Source of the DNA: Cladosporium sp. IMV 00045
Taxonomy: Eukaryota; Ascomycota; Dothideomycetes; Cladosporiales; Cladosporiaceae
Reading direction: 5' to 3'
Assembly (NCBI GenBank): GCA_001931905.2
Contig: MSJI02000597.1
Span: forward strand, 1 to 60,914
DNA: 60,914 bases
This document shows positions 42,679 through 53,352 of the stretch, piece by piece (position 1 is the stretch's first letter; the number at the start of each line of letters is the position of its first letter). The notes beneath the pieces are model-generated. The model searched no databases. It was not told where the DNA came from and saw only the letters and a list, made by a program, of their open reading frames with translations. The translations under genes and the position numbers were made by a program.

Positions 42679-45600
42679 TTAAGCACCTTCATCCTCATCT
42701 CCGCCAACGGTGGACGGCTCATCCAGCTCGTCTTCCAGGCTGCGGAACGCCGGAGGTTGGTTGTCGAGCACGTCGTCGAGGTCTTCGTCGCCTTCGGCAT
42801 CCTCGGCTTCCGGTTCGTCAAAGTCCGGAATCTGGGAGTGTGCGTCCTCGGCGTCCTGGTCGTACTCGTTGGCTGTGAAAAGCTCAGGCGGGGTGCTTGG
42901 GTCTTCCGTCACGGGCTGCTTGCCCTGCGCCTTGGAAGACAGCTCGGAGGATTCGGCCTCTTCGTGCTGATGCTGGTGAGAAGCGGTGCGCGAGAGGACT
43001 GGGGCCGGAAGGGAGTTGGTGGCTTCAGGAATGGGCGAGGTGCGCATATTGGTCGCAGGAGGGGTCATGAGGCCACCACTGGAAAACGACGGCTGAACGC
43101 GAGCAGGAGCCGATGGTCTCGAAGGGGTGTTGGATCGAGAACCTCCAACGCTGCCCCTAGCCGACGGCGCTTGGGACTTGAGAGTGTTGCTCTCCATGCT
43201 ACTGCGCCACTTGTTGAACAAGCTCGTGGCCTTCGGCGTAGCGAAACTGGTGAAGCTGGCGAGGGCTTGGCCTGGCAGGGAACCAGACTGACCAAATCGC
43301 TCCTTCTCCTGTTGCTCCATCTGCAGATTCGCGCGAATGCGAATGGCAGTGTCACGAACAGTGTCGCGATCGAACGTAGGACGAGAAAGGGCGTTGATCA
43401 GCTCGGTAAGCTCCTCATTGCGGACACCGAGGAGCTCACGAAGCCAGGCAATCTCGGAATCGCGCTCCTTGATCTTGGCAGGTCCTTCGGTCTTAGCCTT
43501 GTGTTGCAGCTGCTCGATGCGAGTCTCACGCTCCTGAAGTTGCTCTTGCAGGACCAAGATAGACTCGCGAAGAGCCTGGGGAGAGATCTTCTCGGGAATG
43601 GCGCTACGAGCATTTGGCATCGGAGATTGCTTGCCCTGAGCGCTCATAGCAGCGGCCTGTGCAGCCGCCTTGGTGACTTCGAGGCGCTCCTCCAGATGCA
43701 AGACTCTATCTTGGAAGTGTTGGAGCTTAGCGTCGGCGAGGGACAGGCGCTCATTCAAGAAATACTCAGAGCGATCCTTGTCCTCGTTCGCGTGACGCAA
43801 AGCACGACCGTGCTGTGCCTTGAGGTCCTCAACCGCGGAGTCGTAGTTGGTTCGGGCTTTGTCGAGCGCAATGCTGTTGTCCTGGTTGACCTTGCGCAGG
43901 GCTTCCCGCTTGCTGTCAGACTCTGCCTCCAGCATGAGCGCGTGGCGCTCTTTGGCGGTGTCAGCGTCCATACGAACGCTGTCAAGCTCAGCGCGAACAC
44001 GAGCAAGCTCGCTTTCGTACTCGGCGCGGACGATGTTGACTTGGTGGTTGGCTGCCTCAACATCAGTCTCGAGAGACATGCGGGTGCGGTGTATCTCCGC
44101 GCGAGCAGACTCCCTGGCGTCGTGGTAGTCACGTTCGAATCTAGCAGTGAGCGCTTGCTGCTCCTTCAACTCGGCCTGCTGCTTGCGGACCATCTCATCG
44201 AGCGACGACTTCGACGCGCGCATGTGCTCGAGCGTGAGTCTGGCATCAGTAGACTCCGCGGCAACGGCGCGCAGGTTCTGGACCTCTTCCTCAAGGCCTG
44301 CTCTCTCGCGAGCATGGACGGCATTTTGTGCTTCAAGAACCTCGCAGCGAGCAATGTAGTCTTCTTCCTTTGCCTTCCAGCTAGCCTTCTCGCTAGCCAG
44401 TTGACCAGCAGCGGTAGCCATGTCAGAGTGCAGCTTCTCAAGCCTACGGCGCATTCCAGTGCCGGACTCCTGAGTCTCCTCAAACTGTTGCTCCAGACCG
44501 GCGATCGTGTTTTCAAGTTCTTCACGCTCACGCTGGCCGTTCTCGTGCGCGGCACGGAGACGCTCCTCCAATTCGACAACGCTCTTCTCGAGACCCGCAC
44601 GCTCAGCTTGACCAGCCTCGTGTGCGCCACGTAGGCGCTGCTCCAACTGGCCGATAGCGTTCTGAAGTGGTGCCTTCTCCCGTTTGGTAGCCTCACGCTC
44701 TGCACGAACGCGCTGCTCGAGCTCGGCGATAATTCTTTCGAGGCCATCGCGGTCTTGCCTGCTGGCATCCTGCGCTGCGCGCATACGCCTCTCGAGCTCG
44801 GCAATGGTGCTCTCGAGACCGCCGTTGCCTTGCTTGACGGCCTCCTGCTCGGCCTGAAGACGATGTTCGAGCCCAGCGATGGTGCTTTCAAATCCAGCCC
44901 TCTCTTGTTGGCTGGCCTCTTGCTCAGTGCAGAGGCGCTTTTCAAGTCCGGCGATGGTACTCTCGAATCCGTCCCTTTCTTGCTTGCTGGCTTCTTGTTC
45001 GGCTTGGAGGCGGGTCTCGAGCTCGCTGATGTTGCTCTCAAGCTCCTCGCGCTCAGCGTTGTTTTCGTCAATCTCCTGACGCCACCTGTTGCTCGAGGTG
45101 CGGTACTCTTCAAGCGTAGCTTGCATGGCCTCATGCTCGTCTTCCATGCTCGAAGTGCGCTCTTCAGCCGACTCGGCGCGGTGGCGAAGCTCCTGGCGCT
45201 CCTGCTCGAGGGCGTGAAGTCTGGCGTCGTCGTCCTGGCTAGACTCACGGAGGAGCCTGAGCTCTTCCTCGGCAAGCTTGAGCATGCGCCTGACATCTGC
45301 CTCACGCGCTTCTGCTTGTTGTCTGTGGTTGGCATCTTCAAGAGCATTGGCAAGGGTCTCGTCGAGACGACCCTGCATTTCCTTGATATGGCGAGCTGAG
45401 TCTCCTGTACCTTCGTGCTCAGCAGGAGGCACCGCCTTGGGCTGCCTGGCAATGGCGTTCTCAACGACAAGCTTGATGTCATCAAGCTCAAGGCTGGCGG
45501 ACGCGGCTCTGGCGAATGAGACCTTCATGTCGGCCAGCGCAGAGTGGAGGTCGGCAATATCGTGGTATGACTGCGCGGATGACGGGCCTTGCTCGCGGAT

Positions 45601-48600
45601 TGCATCCATAACGATAGACTTGATCTGACCAAGTTTGAAGTCACGGCCGCGCGACACAGGGCGCTGGCGCTCGGCGTCATTGTGGTCGTCTTCATCGTCG
45701 GCATCACTTTCCTCAGCAACAGAAGAGCTGCGCGGCTTGAGTGAAAGCTGCTGGTCGCTAGATCTGGGACGCTTGACCACGGAGGTCTGGATAGTGCGAA
45801 GGCTGTCCTCCAAAGGCTGGAGACGGCGATCGATCACACGGCTAATGATGCTGTCAATGTGGTTGTCAAAGAACATGCTGCGCGATTGCAGCTTCTCCTC
45901 GTCGATGGGCGACAACAGGCCCGACCAGTCGCTATGCGGCGCCTCATCGTTCTTGTTGATACGCTGCGGGGGCCATCCGTTCATACCAGCAGGCTCATCG
46001 CTCTCGCTGCGTTCCTTGTTAGGATCATTGAGAGGGGTCTGGTAAGGGAACTGGAGACGCTTAGGACTAGGGCTTGGACCCTCACTGCGAGGCCAGCCTG
46101 GCAGGTAGGTAACTCCCTTCGGGGGTTGAAGATCCGGGCTGCCGGGAGGTGATTCAACCTTCGGAGGGCTAGCTGCTGGCACAGTCTCGGATTCGTTCAT
46201 GTGCTGCATAATAGCGTCGATCTCATCGAAAGTTGGCTCCTCCCTCGGCTCATCGCTGGTGTCCAGGCTCTCGGGCAAGTTGTATGGCCTGTGCGGTTCC
46301 GACAACGAAGGGGTGGTGTCACGCTCCTCCGGCTGTTCATTGGTAGGGTTGAGCGCGTGGGTTTGCGGAGCCGGCTCATCCTCGACAATTTCGCCCTCTT
46401 CCAGCTCGCTAATGGACGTCTCGGGAGCATGGTTCGCTTTGATCGGAGACCTGGTGCTCTCGTGGGAGGGCTGTGCGCCATGGAAGACGAAGGGTTTGGC
46501 CATAGCTGACAACGAGCTGTTGGACTTCTTGTGGCCCTTCTGGTATGACGGTGGCGGCACGGCCTGGGAAGGCTGGTTGACAGCGGTCTTGACATCCTTT
46601 TGAGAAGCGATCTCATCCACCGCCTTAGAAGCCTCCAGTTCGATCTCCTCGATGCTTGGCTCATTCTTCGCCGGTCTCTTGGGAGACTTGTCAGCTTGCG
46701 TGCTGACCGGGTACTTGTCCACAGGCTGGGTGGGAACGACAGGGACAGGTGTCGGCTCAGCAAATTGTGGGACTTCATCACCACTGTCACCGCCGGTGGC
46801 ACGTTGCCTCTTTTGGCGCTCATCTCTGCGTCCAAGACGACCCTCATCATCATCGACCTCAGTACCAGAGTCAGAGTTGCGCGCTTGCTGCGATGGCTGG
46901 AGAATAGGGACAGCCTTAGACTTCTTAGCAGGCTTAACAATCTCTGGGATTTCGACCCTGCCGAAGATCTTGCCCTCGCTGGAAGAGCCAACGCCAGCCG
47001 AGGATGGCTGGAAGGCGGGCGCGTCGGGCATAAAAGATGGACCGCCGGCCGAGAAATCGAAGCCCGATGACGGCACAGCAGAGAGGTTGCCAGGCTCGAA
47101 CGTAATCGCGGCAGGGTTGAAGTGACCAGATGATTTCTGCCTCGAATGCGTCGAGGGCTGGGGCGGTGAAGACGGCATTGGCTCGGTTGGCTCAGCTCCG
47201 AAAGAAAACATGCCAGCACCAGGCTGGAACTCGGCACTTGGGTTGAAGCGGAATGAAGAGGCCGACGGCGGAGTAGGGGCAACGGGTGCAACAATGTTGG
47301 CACGCGTGCCTGTCTTCCTGTGGCCACGTGCGGCCTGGGCCACGACGAAGTCACCACCAAGGGGATCCTTCTCCTCAGGCGGTGTTGGCTCCTCCGGAAT
47401 CTGCTCCTCCTCCTCCTCATTCGACGGCTGGAAGAATCCATTTGCTTGGGGAAGTTGAGGTTCGGTTTGTCCACCAAAGCCGCCAAATGAAGGGAAATCG
47501 TTTGGCTGGCGGCGCTCTTCAGCTTCAAGAGCGTCGCGCTCAAGACCTTCGCTGATGTTGTGGCGATGGCCACGAGGAGTAGGAATGGCAATATCCTGGT
47601 TCTGTTGCTGACGTCTTCCAGGAGGCACATACGGCTGAGGATCGGAAAGTTCCTCTTCATCTTCCTCGTCCTCAAGCAGTTCCGGCAAAGCCGCCTGAGG
47701 GCCAACGCTGAGGCGACCAGCCTGCGGGGAGAAGTTCCTCGAGAAAGATCCGAGAGATCCAAGAGATCCGACCTGCATCGATTGGGAGTAGCCGTGTTGC
47801 CTGCGCTTCTGGTCCTCGACCATACCCGCGCTGTAGTCTTGGGTAGACTGGGGCAGCAACTGATTTGTGAGTGGCGATCCAGGTCCGCGCAGACCACCGA
47901 GATCATTACGCAGGGCAGTAAGCTGCGCTGGAGAGCCGACTTGAGACAATGCATTTGGTGTGATGGGCGAGAATGTCCCGAGACCGGGAAGAGGTGCTTG
48001 ACGTTGCTGTTCCTGGGGCTGCTGAACTGCCGAAGCAAAACCAGGGAATGCGCCATGGAAAGTAGAATGACGGTGCATGTGCCCAAAGGGCCCGTTGAGC
48101 GGCGAGATAGGCGAGGCCATAGACATCGTGTGAGAGTGGCCACGAAGAAGTCCAGGACGACCAACACTAGCAGCAGAGCCGGTTGGGAGCGGCGGCGAGA
48201 ATGGCAGAGGCGGATACTGGTTTGATGACTGACGGGACATATCCTGAGAGGGTGCGGGAGCTGGCTCCTCTTCACCAAGACTGACTCCGAGAGCTGCAAG
48301 CCTCGCCTCAGTCAAAGCATCCATGTAGTCTGCCCACAGTCTGCTGTTGGGAAGTTTCACAGGGCGCTCATTCTTGCTGGCAGCCTGATACTCGGCATCT
48401 GTCTCGTCTGGCCACATGGGTTTGGCATGCATGGATGTGTCGCTGCCGGGAATGAGCTCGCCAAGATCAAATCCCCTAGTGTCATAGCCTTGGTCCTCGA
48501 ATTCTTTCAAACGCAACTGGAATTCCTCATTGCTCATGGGCTTCATCAGCCCAAGCTCTTCATAGTCGAGCTTCGGAATCGAGATAACGCAGTTCTTCCC

Positions 48601-49872
48601 ACGCCAACTGACACGCTTCCTGAGTCTGGGCGGCGCCAGTCGTGTGGGCTCAGGAAGTGGCTTGGACAAGTCTGCTGGCCTGTTCTCCTGTGATTTCTCC
48701 TCCTGTGGTTTCTCCTCTATCGCTTTCTCTTCGCTAGGCTTCTCTTCCGAAACCTCGATACTAGGAGTCTCGGGGCTCTTCTTGCGAGCATCGTCGAAAG
48801 CCTCAGCTTTAGGTGTCTCCGCTGGCATCTCGTCCTCTTCCACTGGCGGCTTAGGCAGGGGCTTCTCGTCGAAAAAGCTCGAAACCATAGAATCCTGCGG
48901 CGCGCCTACCTTCGTCTGGCCTTCGTCTTCTGATGGCGTAGCAGCCCATCTCGATGCTTGTAATCCAGACATGTCTGTGCTTTTCTCTTCTTGCAGAATG
49001 CTCCAAAATGATTGTTGATCCAACGTTCTGTTTTCTTCTCTAGTCTTGTGACGACGACGCTTCTCTTTTGCCCCGGGACTAGCTCTGGACACGCTAGTTT
49101 CTCTACTCTGGGAGTTGTACACAGAGTCGTCGCTCCACCACTGACTTCTCGCTAGCGGCTGATAGGGAGCTTCCGCCCAACGCTTCGTTCTCGAGCGCGG
49201 AGTGTGGTCGTTGTCCTCTTCGACGTTACTAGGAGCGGGCACGTCTAGGAAAGACGGAAATGCTCCAGGCGGCTGAAGATCGTTGAAGCGGCTCGGAATT
49301 AGGTGCTCAAGACTAAAGCTTGGGCCTGGTGAAGAGTTCGTGTAGCGATCACTGTCGGCTTGCTCGGAGACGGCCGTGCGTGCTGAGCGCGTGAGGACTG
49401 ATGGGGAAAACTGGTATGGTGATCCCCAGGCCGCAGTGTAGTACTCCGAGGCGTAGTCTGGGAGTTCAGAAGCCGGACTTGGTTGGCGATGGCGCGAATG
49501 TGCTGGAGTCCTTGGGAGTGGGAGATGTGTAGTTCCCAGTCCAGCTATTATATCACCAGGTCTTCTGGTGGAAGCGGCGCGTGAGCGAGATGGAGATCGC
49601 TGGGTGACGGGAGATGCAGCCTCTAGGACTGGATCATTCTTGTCTGAAGGAGTGGAAGGAGTCGGTGCTAGAGGTTCGGTCACGATTGTGCCTAGCGTAT
49701 CAACAGTTAGCTAATGCCAGCGCTTTCAAAGGGACACGCTCGATGGCTTACCTTCCAGATTGACGTGTTTGTCGAGCGATTGGGGTATCGCTCGGGGGTT
49801 CTTCTTACTCGTCTCTGCTTCCAACGGATCTTCGTAGCGAGTAGCCACGCTGTTGGTGTCTCCTCTTCCAAA
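42679..49872 (-). CDS. Giant coiled-coil protein, 5' end unresolved
   Basis: The main exon, 42679-49691, encodes about 2,337 residues without a stop. Its frame has no Met near the start; the reading continues upstream through a 60-nt intron at 49692-49751 (GTAAGC donor, CTAAC branch, CTAG acceptor) into an exon 49752-49872 reading SVATRYEDPLEAETSKKNPR and on to KHVNLEGTIVTEPLAP. That exon also lacks an ATG, so at least one more exon is expected; 49964-49977 spliced to 49849 would be in phase but is unproven. The N-terminal half is disordered; near 350 lies the conserved block SWRGKNCVISIPKLDYEELG. The C-terminal third is long coiled coil, including seven 25-residue tandem repeats. Possibly a cytoskeletal or scaffold protein; similar fungal proteins are loosely annotated as myosin-like, but there is no motor domain. 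Confidence 0.85.
44476..45000 (-). repeat. Seven tandem 75-bp (25-residue) coiled-coil repeats
   Basis: Inside the giant coiled-coil gene, seven units of exactly 75 bp (unit borders at 45000, 44925, 44850, 44775, 44700, 44625, 44550, 44476) encode variants of xxEAxxQERxGxExxIAxLExRLxA. The first two units are nearly identical (EQEASKQERDGFESTIAGLE against EQEASQQERAGFESTIAGLE); the others have diverged. The period of 25 equals two heptads plus one hendecad. Confidence 0.9.
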
Positions 49873-49977
49873 TTATGATCGCGGTTCCAGCCTCTGTCCT
49901 TCACAAAGGAAAAGTGCTCGACGCGACTTGCAGTTAAGAGCGGCGCGACAAATTCAGTAATACAGGCCAAACGGCAT

Positions 49978-50958
49978 AATCGATGCTGCGCAAAAACAGA
50001 CACACACAAGTCGACGGGCGAGAATAACAACAAGACAAGCTCGGCACCCTGTCTCTTGGGGTCGGTGAGAGCTCCAAGAAGGGTACAGACGAGGTGTTCC
50101 GGCGAAAATGTTACAGGGGGGCACGGCCGCCTCGATTCGGGGGAGACGAATGACGGAGGGTCAGCGCACGGTTCCTCGGACGGTGAGGCTTCATTTGCCA
50201 ACATCTGCCAGCGGAGGCCAACGTGTCATGCTGCCGCCCGGCAAGGTTGGACCGTCTCGATGGTGGCCTGCAGCTCAAAGGGAGTCTTCATCGCGGCATG
50301 ATGAGATGGGAGGCTAGTGGTGCTGGCTTTCATCACAGCACTACTTCGGACATGTATTTTGGTATTTCTACATAGGGAAGGAGGCATCACAATCTCACGT
50401 GACGTCGGCCCAAAGTCTCTTTCTCCTGACATCTGGAAGAGGAACAGGGATCCGCCTTCTAGCTTTGTTTTGTTGATTTCAGGGACCGAACTGCCTCACT
50501 TCCTCGGCAGCGGGGTGCAGTGGTTTGGTGACTTTCTCGTGTACCATGGAAGACATGGCCTACCACCCTTCACCCATACTGATTTAATTTCAACGATCGC
50601 ACCGTCTTACAGAGAAAAGGCGTCTTGGTACAGTACAATATCTGCTCGGCTGGCTTGTGATTGACAAACTCACAGATGTTGCCTGGCGAGAGCCGCGGCG
50701 ATAACAGAGAAAGAACACGACGTAGGATTGGGCATAGATACATGTATGATAACTCAACAGAGTGATCCATATACTACTGAAGTGACGACTGGTGATAGCA
50801 TTCTTTGTGTTTGTGACGTTGACTGTCCTTCACCCCATCAAGCGCTTCGAAGGAAATGGACAGTTCAATACAATCATTGAAGATCGCTCTTACACTGAAC
50901 TTGCAAGACACAACTGCACTGGCCCAGAGGCAATCTCACAGATAAGCTGAGTCGCAAA
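49978..50958. promoter_or_regulatory. Upstream region of the coiled-coil gene
   Basis: About 1 kb. On the minus strand 49985-50035 is T/C-rich (CTTGTCTTGTTGTTATTCTC and similar), a likely transcription-start zone for the giant gene. A 165-codon minus-strand frame (49707-50204) spans this and the first exon in the wrong frame. No other gene is seen up to the end of the next one. Confidence 0.45.
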
Positions 50959-52002
50959 TCAAATTTCTCCACTTGTGCTACACGAAGAACAAATGTGATT
51001 TGCTTGTCTACACATAGCTGCCGAATGATTTGGCATCGAATACAAGGTTTGATGAATCTGCCTCTTGGCGGGTTGAAAGATTTCCACAAAGATAGAGTCG
51101 TGGCATACTACAACTGCTACAGTAATCCCCCGCAAGGCCATACATCTTCGCCAGCAGCCTACTATGTCCATCCAGCATAGCAGCAAACGTTTTTGCAGCG
51201 TCAACAAGCGTCGACCTTTCAGGTCTATCCTCGCCGGAACGCAAGCAATTGACCAGTTGTTGTACTTTCGCGAGTATGTGAATCGCACAGGGTCGAGATG
51301 CCTATCGAAGCGAACCAACATCGGCACGACCGTGCGACAACTGCAGGCTTCGATTTTCGGTACGATAGCTGTGCGGGAAGCTACCAAGTCGCCATTTGCA
51401 CTGTATGAGAAATGCGTGGCGTCTTCAAGGGGGATCCATCGGTTCTGCCTCAAGCCCCAGTATGCGGTCCAGTGCTTTAGGGTGATGGATCGAACGTTCC
51501 ACGCGTGGCGGCCGAGTGTGGCACACCATGCTTGGAAACTCCGTAGACCTTGCTCGATGCGGAGGTCGAACGTGAATGTGTTACAGCGGAGAAAGTAAGG
51601 TATATGCTGTGCCATTTCCTCTTTGATCGTCGGGAAGGCGAGGATCAAAGGTATGTCATCGAGTGGTGTTGCTTCGTGCGAGATCGTGGTCGCTTCTTTG
51701 GGTTCGATTGGACAGTCTTGGGTTAGGATATGTCGGTAGATGTCTGAACGGATAACCGGAGGTAGTACAGAGATACATGGTTGGTCGTCTTGTGTGACTT
51801 CAGGTTTGATTGATGTCGATGGCTCGAATTTGGAGTCGGTCCGCACATGTCGTGTTCGAGGTTCTTCAGACGAAGTAGCGTCCCGCCAGTGACCAGCTTT
51901 TGGAATCCTGAGAGGTATCCATGGCTTGAGACATGATACACGGGTCGAGACTCTGGACAGCGTGGTTGTACAAAAGGGCGCTTCCGAAGTTGTGGTTGAC
52001 AT
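50959..52002 (-). CDS. Uncharacterised fungal protein with an F-box/2EXR-like motif
   Basis: Single open frame of 347 residues. The segment SVLPPVIRSDIYRHILTQDC (about 79-98) resembles the L-P-x-E-I-R-x-x-I-Y helix that starts many lineage-expanded fungal proteins (F-box-like or 2EXR-type). The later part has a plausible mixed alpha/beta pattern (HIPYFLRCNTFTFDLRIEQG, WNVRSITLKHWTAYWG). No enzyme motif, signal peptide or membrane helix is found. The first Met gives a Ser/Thr-rich leader. The frame is long for chance and its opposite strand is broken, but there is no intron or other support, so I am only moderately sure. Confidence 0.65.
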   Translation of the reverse strand: MSTTTSEAPFCTTTLSRVSTRVSCLKPWIPLRIPKAGHWRDATSSEEPRTRHVRTDSKFEPSTSIKPEVTQDDQPCISVLPPVIRSDIYRHILTQDCPIEPKEATTISHEATPLDDIPLILAFPTIKEEMAQHIPYFLRCNTFTFDLRIEQGLRSFQAWCATLGRHAWNVRSITLKHWTAYWGLRQNRWIPLEDATHFSYSANGDLVASRTAIVPKIEACSCRTVVPMLVRFDRHLDPVRFTYSRKYNNWSIACVPARIDLKGRRLLTLQKRLLLCWMDIVGCWRRCMALRGITVAVVVCHDSIFVEIFQPAKRQIHQTLYSMPNHSAAMCRQANHICSSCSTSGEI

Positions 52003-53275
52003 CGTACCTGCAGGGCGTTCGATGCTTGCAACGATGGAGGCTGGATCTTCGAGGCGGACATTTTGTACTGATACGAGGGCGACAATTCGACATTGTGCGA
52101 GACGACATCGAGAAATAGTGATGAAATGGTCATATATGCTTACCGCTGTTCAAATTTGGGCGATACGACTGCGTCGTTCAGTCATGTTCATAGAATTGGT
52201 CAGCACCCATGATCGGAAAGTCTGACACTCTTTACGGAGTGCTTGCAGGACAGAACCAGAGACAAGCTGAAGACGTTCCTTTTCGTGTTGCACCTTGTGC
52301 CTTGTCAAGATGCATCCGGTCCCCGAGAAGATATAGATCACATTCGCACAACCCTGCCTCTACCAGCAGAACCAGCGTCTAGGATCCTTGCACCGTGGTT
52401 CATCTTCGTGCAGCACCGACACCGTCAATCCATGCTGAGGTGAAGTCCCCGGCCCAGGCTGAGACGACATAGCACAATGGCGTACGTGCACGACGGCGGC
52501 GGCATTAAGCTCATTCCAGAAGCGCGTGTACTACATGTACTCGCACTGTGCGGCCATGTGTTCCTGCATTCGATGCGTGTAAGACGCGGCTACTGGCGAG
52601 GACGCATGGTGGCGGCGTGGAAGAGTCTATCAGCAGACGGTTTGTGTGTAACAGATGATATAGCTCGTGCTTTCACGTGCGGCGTGCAAACAGCATCTGA
52701 CTGACATCCGACAGGGGAGGTGATGGTCTCGAGCAGAGCGGCAAGATAGGGGGGGCTCTTCCGTCTCTTAGCGACGCCGTCTCAGAGTTGTCTGGTCCCT
52801 GACCCTGGCCCTTGCATAGGTGGGCATTTGTGGGGAGGGCGCTTTTTGCCCGTGAAACCAATGTGAGAGGACCACTGGAGCATTCCGCGCCGAAGCACCC
52901 TATACCTCCGACTATACACAGGAGAAGGTCTTCATTGCTTCATCGCGCTGCCTTTGGCTTGTTCTCCTTGCACGGGACTCTTTGTTTGCATCCCCATCGC
53001 GCATAGTTGCCTGAGGACGTTCAATTCACCGAGTGAAGCTGGCAGGAACGACCAAAGCCGGCACGCACCTGGCACCTTCCTCGAGACCGACGATTGAGCA
53101 ACAACTTCATTCCCAACCTCACCTCACATCACTCGACCTCACTTGACCCTCTAACCAACTTATCACATTTCGTTTGCAGCGCACGCCAACTCTTCTCTGC
53201 ATCGGTTCACAACATCCCCCTTCAGGACAACACTTGTCCCACCGCTCTCAACACCCCTCCTTGCCATCCTCTCCG
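52003..53275. other. Intergenic region and COT1 leader
   Basis: About 1.27 kb without a supported gene; frames of 60-75 codons only. From about 53080 on the plus strand becomes C/T/A-rich (CACCTCACATCACTCGACCT and onwards), the usual look of a long fungal 5' leader, here belonging to the COT1 kinase gene. Confidence 0.5.
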
Positions 53276-53331
53276 GTATGTTGACAAACGCCTCGCAAAC
53301 AGTGAGCTCATAGCTAACTCAGCAATCACAG
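53276..53331 (+). other. Predicted 5' UTR intron of the COT1 kinase gene
   Basis: A 56-nt GTATGT..CACAG segment with a GCTAACTC branch site ends 21 bp before the kinase ATG at 53353. Size and signals match the coding introns of the same gene (54-58 nt). Confidence 0.7.
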
Positions 53332-53352
53332 GAGGTCGCACCCCTCATCACC

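Noticed and set aside
42664..44634. Plus-strand frame of 656 codons, plus 46197-48299 (700 codons) and 44166-45491 (441 codons) on the minus strand
   Set aside because: All are shadows of the giant coiled-coil gene in other frames; the compositions (Arg/Ser or Leu/Val runs) lack any domain.
49681..49683. GTG as start of the giant coiled-coil protein
   Set aside because: The frame stays open and protein-like through an upstream intron with good signals; GTG initiation is not needed and would be unusual in a nuclear gene.
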